From Sphaerolaimus hirsutus (taxonomy: Eukaryota; Nematoda; Chromadorea; Monhysterida; Sphaerolaimidae): 64,000 bases of DNA. Under the pieces are notes generated by a model. That model did no database searches. It was not told the DNA's origin and worked only from the letters and a program-made list of their open reading frames with translations. The position numbers and the translations under genes were made by a program. Below are positions 56,226 through 64,000 of this stretch, piece after piece (position 1 is the stretch's first letter; the number at the start of each line of letters is the position of its first letter). The stretch spans positions 20,745,206 to 20,809,205 of the forward strand of contig OZ038453.1 of NCBI GenBank assembly GCA_964036195.1, written 5' to 3'.

Positions 56226-56598
56226 TTGGCATATACCACATATCCTCGAATTACCCCCCTTCGAAAAACTCCAGCCCCTTAAATAACTCCCTCTCTTGAA
56301 TAACTCCACCCTCTGGGTGAAAAATATACTTAAAAATTTACAAAAATCATCGATGAAAATACAAAGAAATGTTAACGTATGACAGCGACAGAAGATACAA
56401 AATGTGTTTGCAGTGTATACACACTTTTAGTTGTTGTAGAACTGTTAAATACCTGGATTACATGAGTTGACAGAATGCATTCATACAATGAATTAAGTCC
56501 AAGTTTCATGAGGAAAAATACACCCCCCTTGGATAGCTCTCCCTCAAAAACTCTGATGAAAAAATAGCTCCCCTGGGTCTTATTCGAGGATATATGGT
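56226..56598. mobile_element. CGAATAA MITE at the end of contig 2
   Basis: ACCACATATCCTCGAATTAC to TTATTCGAGGATATATGGT. The right half is repeated directly after the gap (56831-56894). Confidence 0.7.
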
Positions 56599-56630
56599 AA
56601 TTATCCAAGAGGTGGTGCGATGGTCATATT

Positions 56631-56830
56631 NNNNNNNNNNNNNNNNNNNNNNNNNNNNNNNNNNNNNNNNNNNNNNNNNNNNNNNNNNNNNNNNNNNNNN
56701 NNNNNNNNNNNNNNNNNNNNNNNNNNNNNNNNNNNNNNNNNNNNNNNNNNNNNNNNNNNNNNNNNNNNNNNNNNNNNNNNNNNNNNNNNNNNNNNNNNNN
56801 NNNNNNNNNNNNNNNNNNNNNNNNNNNNNN
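56631..56830. other. Assembly gap (200 N)
   Basis: A second run of exactly 200 N. The roughly 80 bp ending about 10 bp before the gap reappear directly after it, up to the GGTGCGATG motif, so the contigs probably overlap and the gap is artificial. Confidence 0.98.
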
Positions 56831-56915
56831 CCCCCCTCAAAAACTCTGATGAAAAAATAGCTCCCCTGGGTCTTATTCGAGGATATATGGTAATTATCCA
56901 AGAGGTGGTGCGATG

Positions 56916-57356
56916 CAGGGACGTATCCAGGATTTTTGAGCGGGGGGGGCTGCTTGTTTACGGAGGCCGGCGAGGGGGGGGGGGCTCAGCCCCCCCCCTA
57001 AAATTTTAGCTACATAGTGGCTGAATGGCGCCATGGCGCTGGCGCCATTAGTAGGCGCCACGCCATGGTGCCATTGGCGTTGGCGCCAGCGCCATGGAAT
57101 GCTGTATATGTATGTAAATATACATACAAAACAGCGAAAAGCTCAACATTGAGTGTATTTATAGCGATTTGCGGCCACATGGAGCAAATCTGATGACAAT
57201 ACCTTATGTCTGGTGAAGAATGCGCGCTTGCGCGCAAAATTTTTGACGCTGACGTTGAAAAAGTCCCATTTTCCGGTCACTTTCTGGTCTCGCCCCGGGA
57301 GGGGGGGGGGGGGCTGCAGCCCCCCCCGCCCCCCCCCCCCCCTGGATACGGCCCTG
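56916..57356. mobile_element. hAT-like CAGGGACGTATCC element
   Basis: Ends CAGGGACGTATCCAGG and CCTGGATACGGCCCTG with 8-bp duplication GTGCGATG (56908-56915, 57357-57364). Long C and G runs lie near both ends, with a GGCGCC cluster inside. Contig 2 ends with the same flank uninterrupted (GGTGCGATGGTCATATT), the empty site. Second copy at 61690-62052. Confidence 0.88.
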
Positions 57357-57364
57357 GTGCGATG

Positions 57365-57660
57365 GTCCTATTACTCTTTTTATGTATTTAATGCACCTGG
57401 ATTGTGGTTCACAGCACATTTATATTATCTGTCAAATCCATTTCACATGCATATAGATTGCATCTTTCAAACAATGGTCTCAAAAAATGTCATAAAAACC
57501 CGTACTCTATTTCTAGTCACTTATTATTCTTGCACGTTTGACATCTGTAATGTTCGATAGTGTTGGAATGGCGAAATAAAAATACCGAAAAAAGTATTGG
57601 CACCATTACACTGAACTAATATCGCTAATTCAAACGCCCATTTTAACCACCAGTCAGTAG
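57365..57660. other. No feature recognised
   Basis: AT-rich sequence between repeats; nothing supported. Confidence 0.5.
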
Positions 57661-57662
57661 GT

Positions 57663-57845
57663 GGTAGTCCCGCACACTGTAAAGTGTATTCAAAGTGTCA
57701 AATGCCACGCAAAATTTCATGCAAATTAAATAAATTTCATCAAAAATGTCAAACGTAAATTAAAAAACTCTCCTTTTTATTTTAATTGACATTTTACATG
57801 ACAAATTACGCTTGATTCTACACTTTGCACGCTGCAGCCCCATAA
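57663..57845. mobile_element. Introner-family MITE (diverged)
   Basis: GGTAGTCCCGCACACTGTAA with arms GTGTCAAATGCCACGC and TTGACATTTTACATGACA; the right end near CACGCTGCAGCCCC is degenerate. Confidence 0.5.
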
Positions 57846-57920
57846 TATCAACCCCAAGCGCTTTTCCATCACTAGTGCACAGTGATTTCTAATAAAGCTG
57901 GTGACCATATGTTTTTCAAA

Positions 57921-58170
57921 TACCGTATTTTCTCGAAATACCCCCCCCCCCCTCAAAATGGGCACTATGAATTTGTGGTCCGGGAAATGCATAACAGACG
58001 TTCAAAACACTTACTGTGTTACGTTAGAACATCGTTTATACCATCTACATCCGTATATAAGGCTGTAAAAACTTATAAATGGTGGTTATTGTTGCATTTT
58101 TCACGTTTTTCCCTCAAAATTCTCACTCTGAAAAAATAAACCCCCTGGGGGTATTTCGAGGAAATACGGT
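57921..58170. mobile_element. CGAAATA MITE
   Basis: ACCGTATTTTCTCGAAATAC to TATTTCGAGGAAATACGGT, both ends present. Confidence 0.75.
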
Positions 58171-58182
58171 AGTTTGACTCAG

Positions 58183-58295
58183 AGACCCCCGCCCCCGAAC
58201 AGAAGGCCAAACAGTAACATCATTCTCACACAGCTATTAAATAACTTGAAAAACAGCGCCGCCTGGCAGCAGATTCAAGCAAACAAATGCACCAG
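58183..58295 (+). CDS. Possible exon before an introner-family element
   Basis: After GACTCAG the + frame reads RPPPPNRRPNSNIILTQLLN then NLKNSAAWQQIQANKCT plus AG, followed by GTGCCAGC, the start of an introner-family element, just as at 242/243. The downstream join is doubtful: reading from ACAG|G gives only about 23 codons to a stop. The antisense can also be read, so strand is uncertain. Confidence 0.35.
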
Positions 58296-58508
58296 GTGCC
58301 AGCCTCGCACGCGGTAAAACGTCATGGAATATGTAAAATGTAAAATGTCATGTAAAGTATGCCGTAAAATGTCAAATGAAGACTAATATTTCCTCTCATT
58401 TTTACTGGGAGTGTGACATTTTACACACTTTTTACATGGCATTTTTACAGGGTGCGGGACTGGCTTCCGAGGCATTTTTACAGGGTGCGGGACTGGCTTC
58501 CGATAAAC
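58296..58508. mobile_element. Introner-family MITE
   Basis: GTGCCAGCCTCGCACGCGGT to ACAGGGTGCGGGACTGGCTT. Its right terminus is tandemly duplicated (a unit of about 32 bp, GGCATTTTTACAGGGTGCGG...). Confidence 0.65.
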
Positions 58509-58600
58509 AACGGGCAAGCCCAGCCGCTCGATGCAAAGTTTAGGATGATGTAGCACAAATTCAGCACGTAACTTCATTAAAGCAGTGTTCACACGCTCAT
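58496..58600 (-). CDS. Possible exon on the - strand
   Basis: After CGCCTGTAG the - frame reads YERVNTALMKLRAEFVLHHP then KLCIERLGLPVVYRKP up to the introner-family terminus (CCA|GTCCCGC). The composition is convincingly coding, but it conflicts in strand with the reading at 58183-58295. No domain is recognised. Confidence 0.35.
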
Positions 58601-59600
58601 ATCTACAGGCGGTTTTTCTGTAACTACGGACTTTTCTACTCGCTAAACACGCTTAATACTTATGGCAAAATGTCGCAGGCATTGATTCAATGTGAACACA
58701 GCGTAAAACAAAATTCTGTGTAAAGCATTCGGCCTGGTTAGAAGTGATAAACAATGTAGAACCGAAATATTTCAGCATTACAAACAGCTCATCCAAATTA
58801 AGTAATATGATCGGACCCAAAGAAATACACACACTAAAGATGTAATACACCTTTCTAATTGTTACATTCGGCGGGACGCAAATTATGTGTCCAAAATTAC
58901 TTCTGTCTTAGCCGATAATGGGCGAGCGGGACACTTGAAGAGTTTCATTCCAAATGTGCACATATCCAGATTTTTTGATTTTTCAAAATTGCGTTTTTAT
59001 GTTTGGCAGTGGCCCGACAGCGCCATGTTTGGGCGACAAAGCTTGCCCGCACTTTTCAGATATCTTGAACATTTGTCTTCATTTTTCTATCACACAAATT
59101 TTGTCGGCCGGCAAATATTTTGGGAGTTATGTCATATTTTGGAAAACACCCAAAACAGGGAGTAAATCTGAATATTTGCAATTCTAAGTGAAATAAATGC
59201 TAAACTATGCATCGTGGAGAAAAACTGAGTCTGCCATTAAAAAGCTCATGTCGAAAAGTACCTCGACCTAAATTTTCAGCTCTATATATATATACACACA
59301 TTTTTTTATATATAGTGCAAAATATATTTGGAAATTCACGTATGCACATTTGGAAATGAAACTTTTTTTTGTAGGGGAAATCCGGCCGGCTCTTCGCGAG
59401 CGATCCGGAGCACACGTGCACTTTTGGAAATGAAACTATTTTTTGGATATGTGCACTTTGAAATGAAACTCCGGTGGTCCGAGATGGATATGTGCACTTA
59501 CGAAATGAAAGTTCTGTTTTTCATAGGGGATCTGAGACGGATATGTGCACTTTCCATGTGAAAATTGTGATTTTTCTGAAAAACGGTACCACTGTATCTC
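58601..59600. other. No supported gene
   Basis: AT-rich. Repeated phrases GTGCACTTTTGGAAATGAAA / TGTGCACTTTGAAATGAAA / TGTGCACTTACGAAATGAAA between 59340 and 59560 form a loose tandem repeat of about 75 bp. Confidence 0.45.
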
Positions 59601-59689
59601 GGGAACGAAATGGACTATAACCCTAATTTTTTGCTAAAATGTGAAAAACTATACATGGAAGTCAAATCCACGCTTAACTCGATTTTTCT

Positions 59690-59900
59690 GGATTTGGCGC
59701 TTGTGCATTTTTGGAATGAAGCTCTTCACTTATGCACGTACTTTAACAAAAAAGGAAAATATTTCAAAAGTAAAAAGGCGGAATCGCGTAAAAACGACGA
59801 AGTTGGAATCCCGAAACGTTTCTTGAACACTTTCGATTGTATGAACGATGACGTCATGATGGGGTGTTTCCTTCAGAAAAACACACAGCGTGCTCTCCGT
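59690..59900. mobile_element. TATACTCGG-family remnant
   Basis: Shares ACGATGACGTCATGATGGGG, GTGTTTCCTTCAGAAAA and AAAAAGGCGGAATCGCG with 62541-62800; termini degenerate. Confidence 0.5.
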
Positions 59901-59919
59901 GGAGTACAGGTAAATGGTT

Positions 59920-60295
59920 TCACATTAAAACAGTGGAATCATTCAAGCATTCGACCGGGGTCCTCTTAGCAATAAGGGCAACTAAGCTTTTTATCGACTC
60001 CGGGGCGGGAAATTTCACCCTGCATCTATTCGGCACCAGGACAGAAGCGGCATCAGAAAGTTCTTGCTTTTCACCTTTTGGCACATTTCCAATTTTGCTC
60101 TTTTTCGATTTCTTTTTACCGCCGCCGCGCCCTTTTTCGTCGGATTTGCGCAATTTTGCGTCGCATTTTAGCGCGTCGCTCGTTGCCGATAAATTTGCGT
60201 CATCCGATGTTTGGGTTACGGTAGGCAGGCCGGTCAGCGCGGCGAGATTTTCTGATACTCGCCAGTCCCAAAATCGGTGAGATTCCAGTGTTTCG
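59920..60295 (-). CDS. WW-like-domain protein, last exon
   Basis: Acceptor GTGTCTCGCAG, one base completing TG|C; reads ETLESHRFWDWRVSENLAAL then TGLPTVTQTSDD..., a basic cluster GKGRGGGKKKSKKSKIG-like (about residues 60-80 of the exon) and ends STVLM before the stop at 59920. The Lys-rich part could be a nuclear localisation or nucleic-acid-binding tail. The antisense frame is also open but has no splice support. Phase links exactly to 60788-60917. Confidence 0.6.
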
Positions 60296-60787
60296 CTGCG
60301 AGACACATTTTTTTCGGTATAATATTTTTTTGGAAAAATTGTAAAAATCCCAATTCGAGATTATCGTTGGGCCCTATTCGAGAAAATGTCACAGAAATTC
60401 GTCAAAAGTCCGGCGAAACTGTCTCTTATTTGATTTTCGGGCATTCAACGTTATACAGATTTGTGTGACATCTTACAGTGTGTGAATGCCTATGGGGCAG
60501 TCCAAGACATTGCAAAGTGTCAAATCTCATGAAATCAAATCAAATCAAGTCGAATCAATACAAAACAAAAGATTTTATTACTGTACTCTGCATAACAAAT
60601 TAAACTTTACTTTACATTTGCAATGACACTTTGCATGACATTTATCACTTTAAATGGTCTGGGATAAGCACATGGTGGAAGCTTCAACTGATAGCGAACT
60701 CAAAATTAAAAGGGTGTTACAGAAAAAGTGACTGTCCCGGTAATTTCCGAACACAACAGATTCCGTATGTCCAGCTACAACACTCAC
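60296..60787 (-). other. Intron containing an introner-family MITE (60490-60672)
   Basis: GT at 60787/60786 and AG at 60297/60296 on the - strand. Inside, GGCAGTCCAAGACATTGCAA to TAAATGGTCTGGGATAAGC is an introner-family element with AATCAAATCAAGTCGAATCA centre; it fills about 40% of the intron and its ends are 115-200 bp from the splice sites. Confidence 0.6.
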
Positions 60788-60917
60788 CAAAAATTCGCAT
60801 AGGGCTGCGGCTCGAATTTCCTACCCATCAATTCGCACTCAAAGCAGCGTTCATTCGTTCTCGGATTGAATAGGTAAATCGATTTGTGCGATCGCGACCA
60901 GTGCACCGTCCAGGGTT
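60788..60917 (-). CDS. WW-like-domain protein, WW-like exon
   Basis: Acceptor CACATTTTCCAG; G|AA completes Glu, then PWTVHWSRSHKSIYLFNPRT and NERCFECELMGRKFEPQPYA, NF plus TG, donor GTGAGT. W..HWS..HK.IYLFNPRT resembles a WW domain, with the second Trp replaced by Cys or Phe. WW-like modules bind Pro-rich peptides; one is also known at the C-terminus of the mRNA cap methyltransferase CMTR1, a hypothesis only. The protein identity is not established. Confidence 0.6.
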
Positions 60918-61226
60918 CTGGAAAATGTGCAGATGGTATAGTCGTTTTAATTTCAAATATAGAGTGGAAAGAGGGATAGAAAAAAAACGTTGTTTTAGGA
61001 GTTAACATATAGTATTTAAGGTTTTAAAAATAAAACAAGTTTTTTTTAAATTGCCAGATATCGTTGAGTTAACATATAGTACCGGTGTGTCAGACAAACG
61101 GCAGGACTTTGTACTGCTAAATATAGCCATAGAATGGCTGTGGAGCCATAGGATAAAATTATGAATGGTGATTTCTGTCAAAAAATATCCATATTTACTT
61201 CGACTCGCTACGTATATCGGGGATGG

Positions 61227-61617
61227 TCCGGCCGCAAAGTAAACCCGGCTGTAAAGTAGAGGGTGCTACTTTAGGCCGGGCATCATTACGGCAGAGTTGT
61301 TTAAAGTACTGAACTTTTTTCAAAGTAAACGTAAACGAAAAGTATTTTATTTTTAGTCACACCTGAATACAGAAAACGTAAAGTAAAAATTTTCTACTTT
61401 TACGCTGTGTAAAAGGTGAGTAAACGTAAATATCTGTAAATACTCGTTTTCTGTACTCGCGTACTCTCAAAAAGTACGCGAGTAACTGAGTACCGGTATT
61501 TTTTCGGGATGAAACGTAAACGTATTTACGCAGCACTCGAGTATACGTATTTATCGAGTAAACGTAAATACGTTTGTACAACTATGCCTTATGGCCGGAT
61601 TTACTTTACGGCCGAGT
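61227..61617. mobile_element. CCGGCCGTAAAGTAAACCC element
   Basis: CCGGCCGCAAAGTAAACCCG to ATGGCCGGATTTACTTTACG; same family as 50317-50716, flanked by CTACGTATATC and CCACGTATATC, which may be a target duplication. Confidence 0.7.
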
Positions 61618-61689
61618 TCTCGCCACGTATATCACCTTTTGTTGAACGTTTGTGAAGTTTGTGAATTGAAGTTCGGTATGGAACAGTGC

Positions 61690-62052
61690 CAGGGACGTAG
61701 CCGGGATTTTTTGCGGGGGCGGTTTGTATACGGAGCCCGGCGAACGGAGGGGCCCCTAAAATGTGACCCGTGGTAAAAAAAAAGCGCTTTTGCGCCAGCG
61801 CCATTCGTTGGCGCCACGCCATGGCGCCATTAAACCTATATGTATTTTACACTAAATGTATACCGGTCGCTGTAAATGTGTTCTTTTTTTTTCTACACCA
61901 TAGGTAATAAAAAAATCTACTCTGCGGCGCTGAAATGCTCGCGCGCAAAATTTTTACTTTACGACAAAATCGCTTTATGGAAGTGCCATATCTGGCATAT
62001 TTTCTTGTCCAACCCGGGAAGGGGGGCCGCCCCCCCCCTGGCTACGTCCTTG
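61690..62052. mobile_element. hAT-like CAGGGACGTAGCC element
   Basis: Ends CAGGGACGTAGCCGGG and GGCTACGTCCTTG with 8-bp duplication AACAGTGC (61682-61689, 62053-62060). Contains GCGCCA and GCGCGCAAAATTTTT, as in 56916-57356. It lies in an intron of the - strand gene. Confidence 0.85.
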
Positions 62053-62172
62053 AACAGTGCTTAAATAAGGTCATAAAAGAAGACTAATACATTTACAGTC
62101 AATCTAAACCCCACCCGTTCGGAACATATTCAAAGACAACTTAAATTTAAGCCCACAAAAAACTCGACTCAC

Positions 62173-62329
62173 CCATGGTAGGCCTAATCACAGTCATACC
62201 CGTGCACCAATAAAATGCCCCGTCAAAACCGGAACTAGTCTCGTAGCAGCGCAGGGTGGACACGCCTTTGAAAGTGCCGGGAACGAGTCTGGAATTAATG
62301 GGGTAATTTGAATATTCGAACAAAGACAT
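62173..62329 (-). CDS. WW-like-domain protein, upstream exon
   Basis: Acceptor GGTGCAG; reads MSLFEYSNYPINSRLVPGTF then KGVSTLRCYETSSGFDGAFY, WCTGMTVIRPTM plus G, donor GTGAGT. Exit phase fits 60917 (G|AA). Aromatic and Cys residues suggest a folded domain; not recognised. Whether 63762-63905 belongs to the same gene is unclear, since its exit phase would need one more exon between. Confidence 0.6.
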
Positions 62330-62540
62330 CTGCACCGTATTATCCTACTATTTCATTGTCAATGATTCTCTGCAATGGATGGATGTTCAGTGGGTGAAGT
62401 CGGGACGTAAATTACCGTATTTCCTCGAAATACCCCCTGGGGGTGATCGTTTCAGCGTGAGAATTTTGAGGGGTGTTTAACGAGGAGGGATATTTCGAGG
62501 GGGGAGCTTACTATTTCGCCAGAAATTTTTTGAACTCCCA

Positions 62541-62800
62541 GTATACTCGGCGGACCGCAAAGTATGCGCCCAAAATTAAATATGTCCTGGTCGAGAACGC
62601 GAGAGCTCGATACTTATGCATGCGCTTTCACAAAAGGAAAAATATTTTTTTAAACGAAAAAGGCGGAGTCGCGTACAAACGAGGAGTGATTTTTACCGTC
62701 ATGTTTTTTTGCTGGAATTTTTTTAATTTTATCAATGATGACATCATGATGGAGTGTTTCCTTCAGAAAATTGCAAAGCATGCGGTCCGCCGAGTATACT
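62541..62800. mobile_element. TATACTCGGCGGACCGC element, complete
   Basis: TATACTCGGCGGACCGCAAA at the left and GCATGCGGTCCGCCGAGTAT at the right. Internal GATGACATCATGATGGAGTG. Type copy of the family with fragments at 8710, 25700 and 59690. Confidence 0.8.
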
Positions 62801-62860
62801 AATTTTTTTTGTAACGTAAAAACACATGACGTAGAAAAATACAACAATAAGCACAATCTA

Positions 62861-63416
62861 CAGGGTGCGGCAATTAAGACCTGCGCTCTAGATTTCGTAT
62901 AACTTGTCACTGGGTGATCGGATTAATGTCAAATTCTCGGTCAACATTAACAAAGGAAAGAACTCCTGAAAATATGGCTGCGATAGCTCCACTCGTTTAC
63001 AAGTTGTTCATGCGAACGCGTAATTGTCACTTTTCCACCAGCTTGTGATATCGTTCAAACGGGATTGACTTCTCGGGACTGGGATCGGTATCGGATTGTT
63101 TTGTAGGGCTTTTTTTCTGATTTTCTTTTCGCAGCTGCATGCCTAAATGCGTGCACGCCCGCCACCAATTCGCTATGCCCATAAGGAAATCGGCGGGCGC
63201 TTGCTTAATTGGTCGTGAAGCTAGGTGGTGGAAAAGTGACAATTACACGTTTCTATGAATAACTTGAGAACGAATGGAGCTATCGCAGCGCAGCCATATT
63301 TTCAGGGATCCTTTCCTATTTAGTTGTCAATGTTGACCTAAAATTTGACATTAATCCGACCACCCAGTGAAAAGTTATCCGAAATCTAGAGCGCAGGTCT
63401 AAATTGCCGCACCCTG
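62861..63416. mobile_element. Long-TIR element, TA-flanked (mariner-like ends)
   Basis: Starts CAGGGTGCGGCAATTAAGAC and ends CTAAATTGCCGCACCCTG, flanked by TA (62859-62860, 63417-63418). The arms pair for about 150-180 bp. The centre has a - frame of about 71 codons (…FLMGIANWWRACTHLGMQLR) with no recognised catalytic motif. TA duplication and CAGGGTG ends resemble mariner elements. Confidence 0.75.
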
Positions 63417-63761
63417 TATAAGAGTCTTTAGACTTTTATAAGTAAATATGTATATGGTATAAACCCTGTTATAATGTGACACAGTCATTGTTTTTAACGT
63501 GTGTTCTGCATTGCCAGATCACAAACCGCAGCTTTTGTCATTTACGTTTTCTTTACACTCAATTTGTGGGGTATTTCGAGGGGGGCATTTGGGGAACTTT
63601 GGGACGGTTTCATAAACACACCCAAGAATTAGCACAGACAAATTGTGGGATTAGCATTGATTTACACGCTAAACTTAGCGGAAATACACATTAAAAAATA
63701 ACCTGTTAAGAACCCCCCCCCACAAAAATCGCACTCAAAAAAAGAAAACAATTAAGCTCAC

Positions 63762-63905
63762 CTATTAATCACCAATTTATCTAGTCTGGCCGTCCGTTGC
63801 ACATCAGCTGGTACAACCGGCGTATAGACGCAATCGCCCACCGTGCCACTATTTATGGGACAGTGCCGTTTCAGGGCGGCGCACAGTTGCAGGATCGCGT
63901 CATAT
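63762..63905 (-). CDS. Unrecognised - strand exon
   Basis: Acceptor CCCAAAATGTAG; one base then YDAILQLCAALKRHCPINSG, TVGDCVYTPVVPADVQRTAR then LDKLVIN plus AG, donor GTGAGC. GC-rich against AT-rich flanks. Probably an earlier exon of the WW-like gene or a neighbour; the 5' part is beyond the window. Confidence 0.6.
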
Positions 63906-63978
63906 CTACATTTTGGGGTGGGAAATTTCATTAAAAATTTAATGGCGGCCAATACACTATGTTCAGTAGGTTATGTCA

Positions 63979-64000
63979 ACTGGCGCCAGTTCCGAAAATT
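63979..64000. repeat. Start of a GTGCCAGTTCCG-family MITE
   Basis: TGGCGCCAGTTCCGAAAATT at the window edge matches the terminus of 6284-6485. Confidence 0.4.

Larger units (their letters stand above)
62414..63595. mobile_element. CGAAATA MITE with two nested elements
   Basis: Left end ACCGTATTTCCTCGAAATAC; interior resumes after each insertion (AAAATACAACAATAAGCACA at 62836; TAAGAGTCTTTAGACTTTTA at 63418). The right end is lost after GGGTATTTCGAGGGGGG. Confidence 0.65.

Noticed and set aside
59864..60280. 138-codon + strand frame
   Set aside because: Antisense to the last exon of the WW-like gene, whose frame has acceptor, phase and stop support; no splice support on +.
63027..63242. Transposase in the long-TIR element
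   Set aside because: Only about 71 codons and no DDE/D-type motif visible; the element looks non-autonomous.
1..64000. CRISPR-like or phage-like repeat arrays
   Set aside because: Repeats are inverted transposon ends without regular spacers; gene structure is eukaryotic.
1..64000. tRNA or rRNA genes
   Set aside because: No cloverleaf with a B-box-like GGTTCGAATCC and no rRNA-like conserved stretch was seen by eye.

Overview
This window is animal nuclear DNA from an intron-rich invertebrate. Genes are split into exons of 40-300 bp with GT-AG introns, non-coding DNA predominates, and most of it is short inverted-repeat DNA transposons (MITEs) of a dozen or more families. A stomatin/MEC-2-type band-7 gene and the repeat content suggest an arthropod-like or other marine invertebrate; the taxon cannot be fixed from sequence alone. 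There is no prokaryotic gene organisation.

Assembly layout: two 200-N gaps (22173-22372, 56631-56830) split the window into three contigs. Contig 1 (1-22172) aligns along its whole length with 31269-51360 of contig 2, with about 2% coding differences that are nearly all synonymous and with transposons present on one side only. It is most simply the other haplotype of the same locus placed in tandem by the scaffolder. The second gap also has the same flank on both sides, once with and once without a hAT-like element. The real locus is therefore probably contig 2 (22373-56630) followed by contig 3.

Genes: (1) On the + strand of contig 2, phase-compatible exons run from 25152 to 28317 and from 31221 to 32437 (unrecognised low-complexity protein). 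They are followed by a well-supported stomatin-like gene whose exons lie at 45299-45468, 45941-46095, 49579-49729, 50172-50283, 51292-51495, 52946-53080 and 55018-55224. Joined, these give 377 codons plus a stop, with a membrane hairpin and a complete PHB/band-7 domain. A second first exon (48743-48794) gives a shorter 286-residue isoform. Splice phases even allow the upstream exons to join the stomatin gene through a candidate exon at 36368-36461. The haplotype copy carries the same exons up to the gap. (2) On the - strand of contig 3, three phase-linked exons (62329-62173, 60917-60788, 60295-59920) encode the C-terminus of a protein with a WW-like segment and a lysine-rich tail; a further exon lies at 63905-63762.

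Most interesting system: one MITE family (ends like GTGCCAGTCCCAGACCCTGT) forms entire introns. At 243-486 and 824-1145 the element termini coincide with the GT and AG of the intron and the reading frame continues across, which is the behaviour of introner elements. Other copies lie inside larger introns, beside the stomatin poly(A) signal, and in an intron of the opposite-strand gene. The two haplotypes also give direct empty-site evidence for recent transposition of a TA-targeting family (CGAAATA/CGAATAA MITEs with G/C runs) and of several hAT-like families with 8-bp target duplications, two of which carry internal hexamer arrays (GATCCC, GGTCCC).
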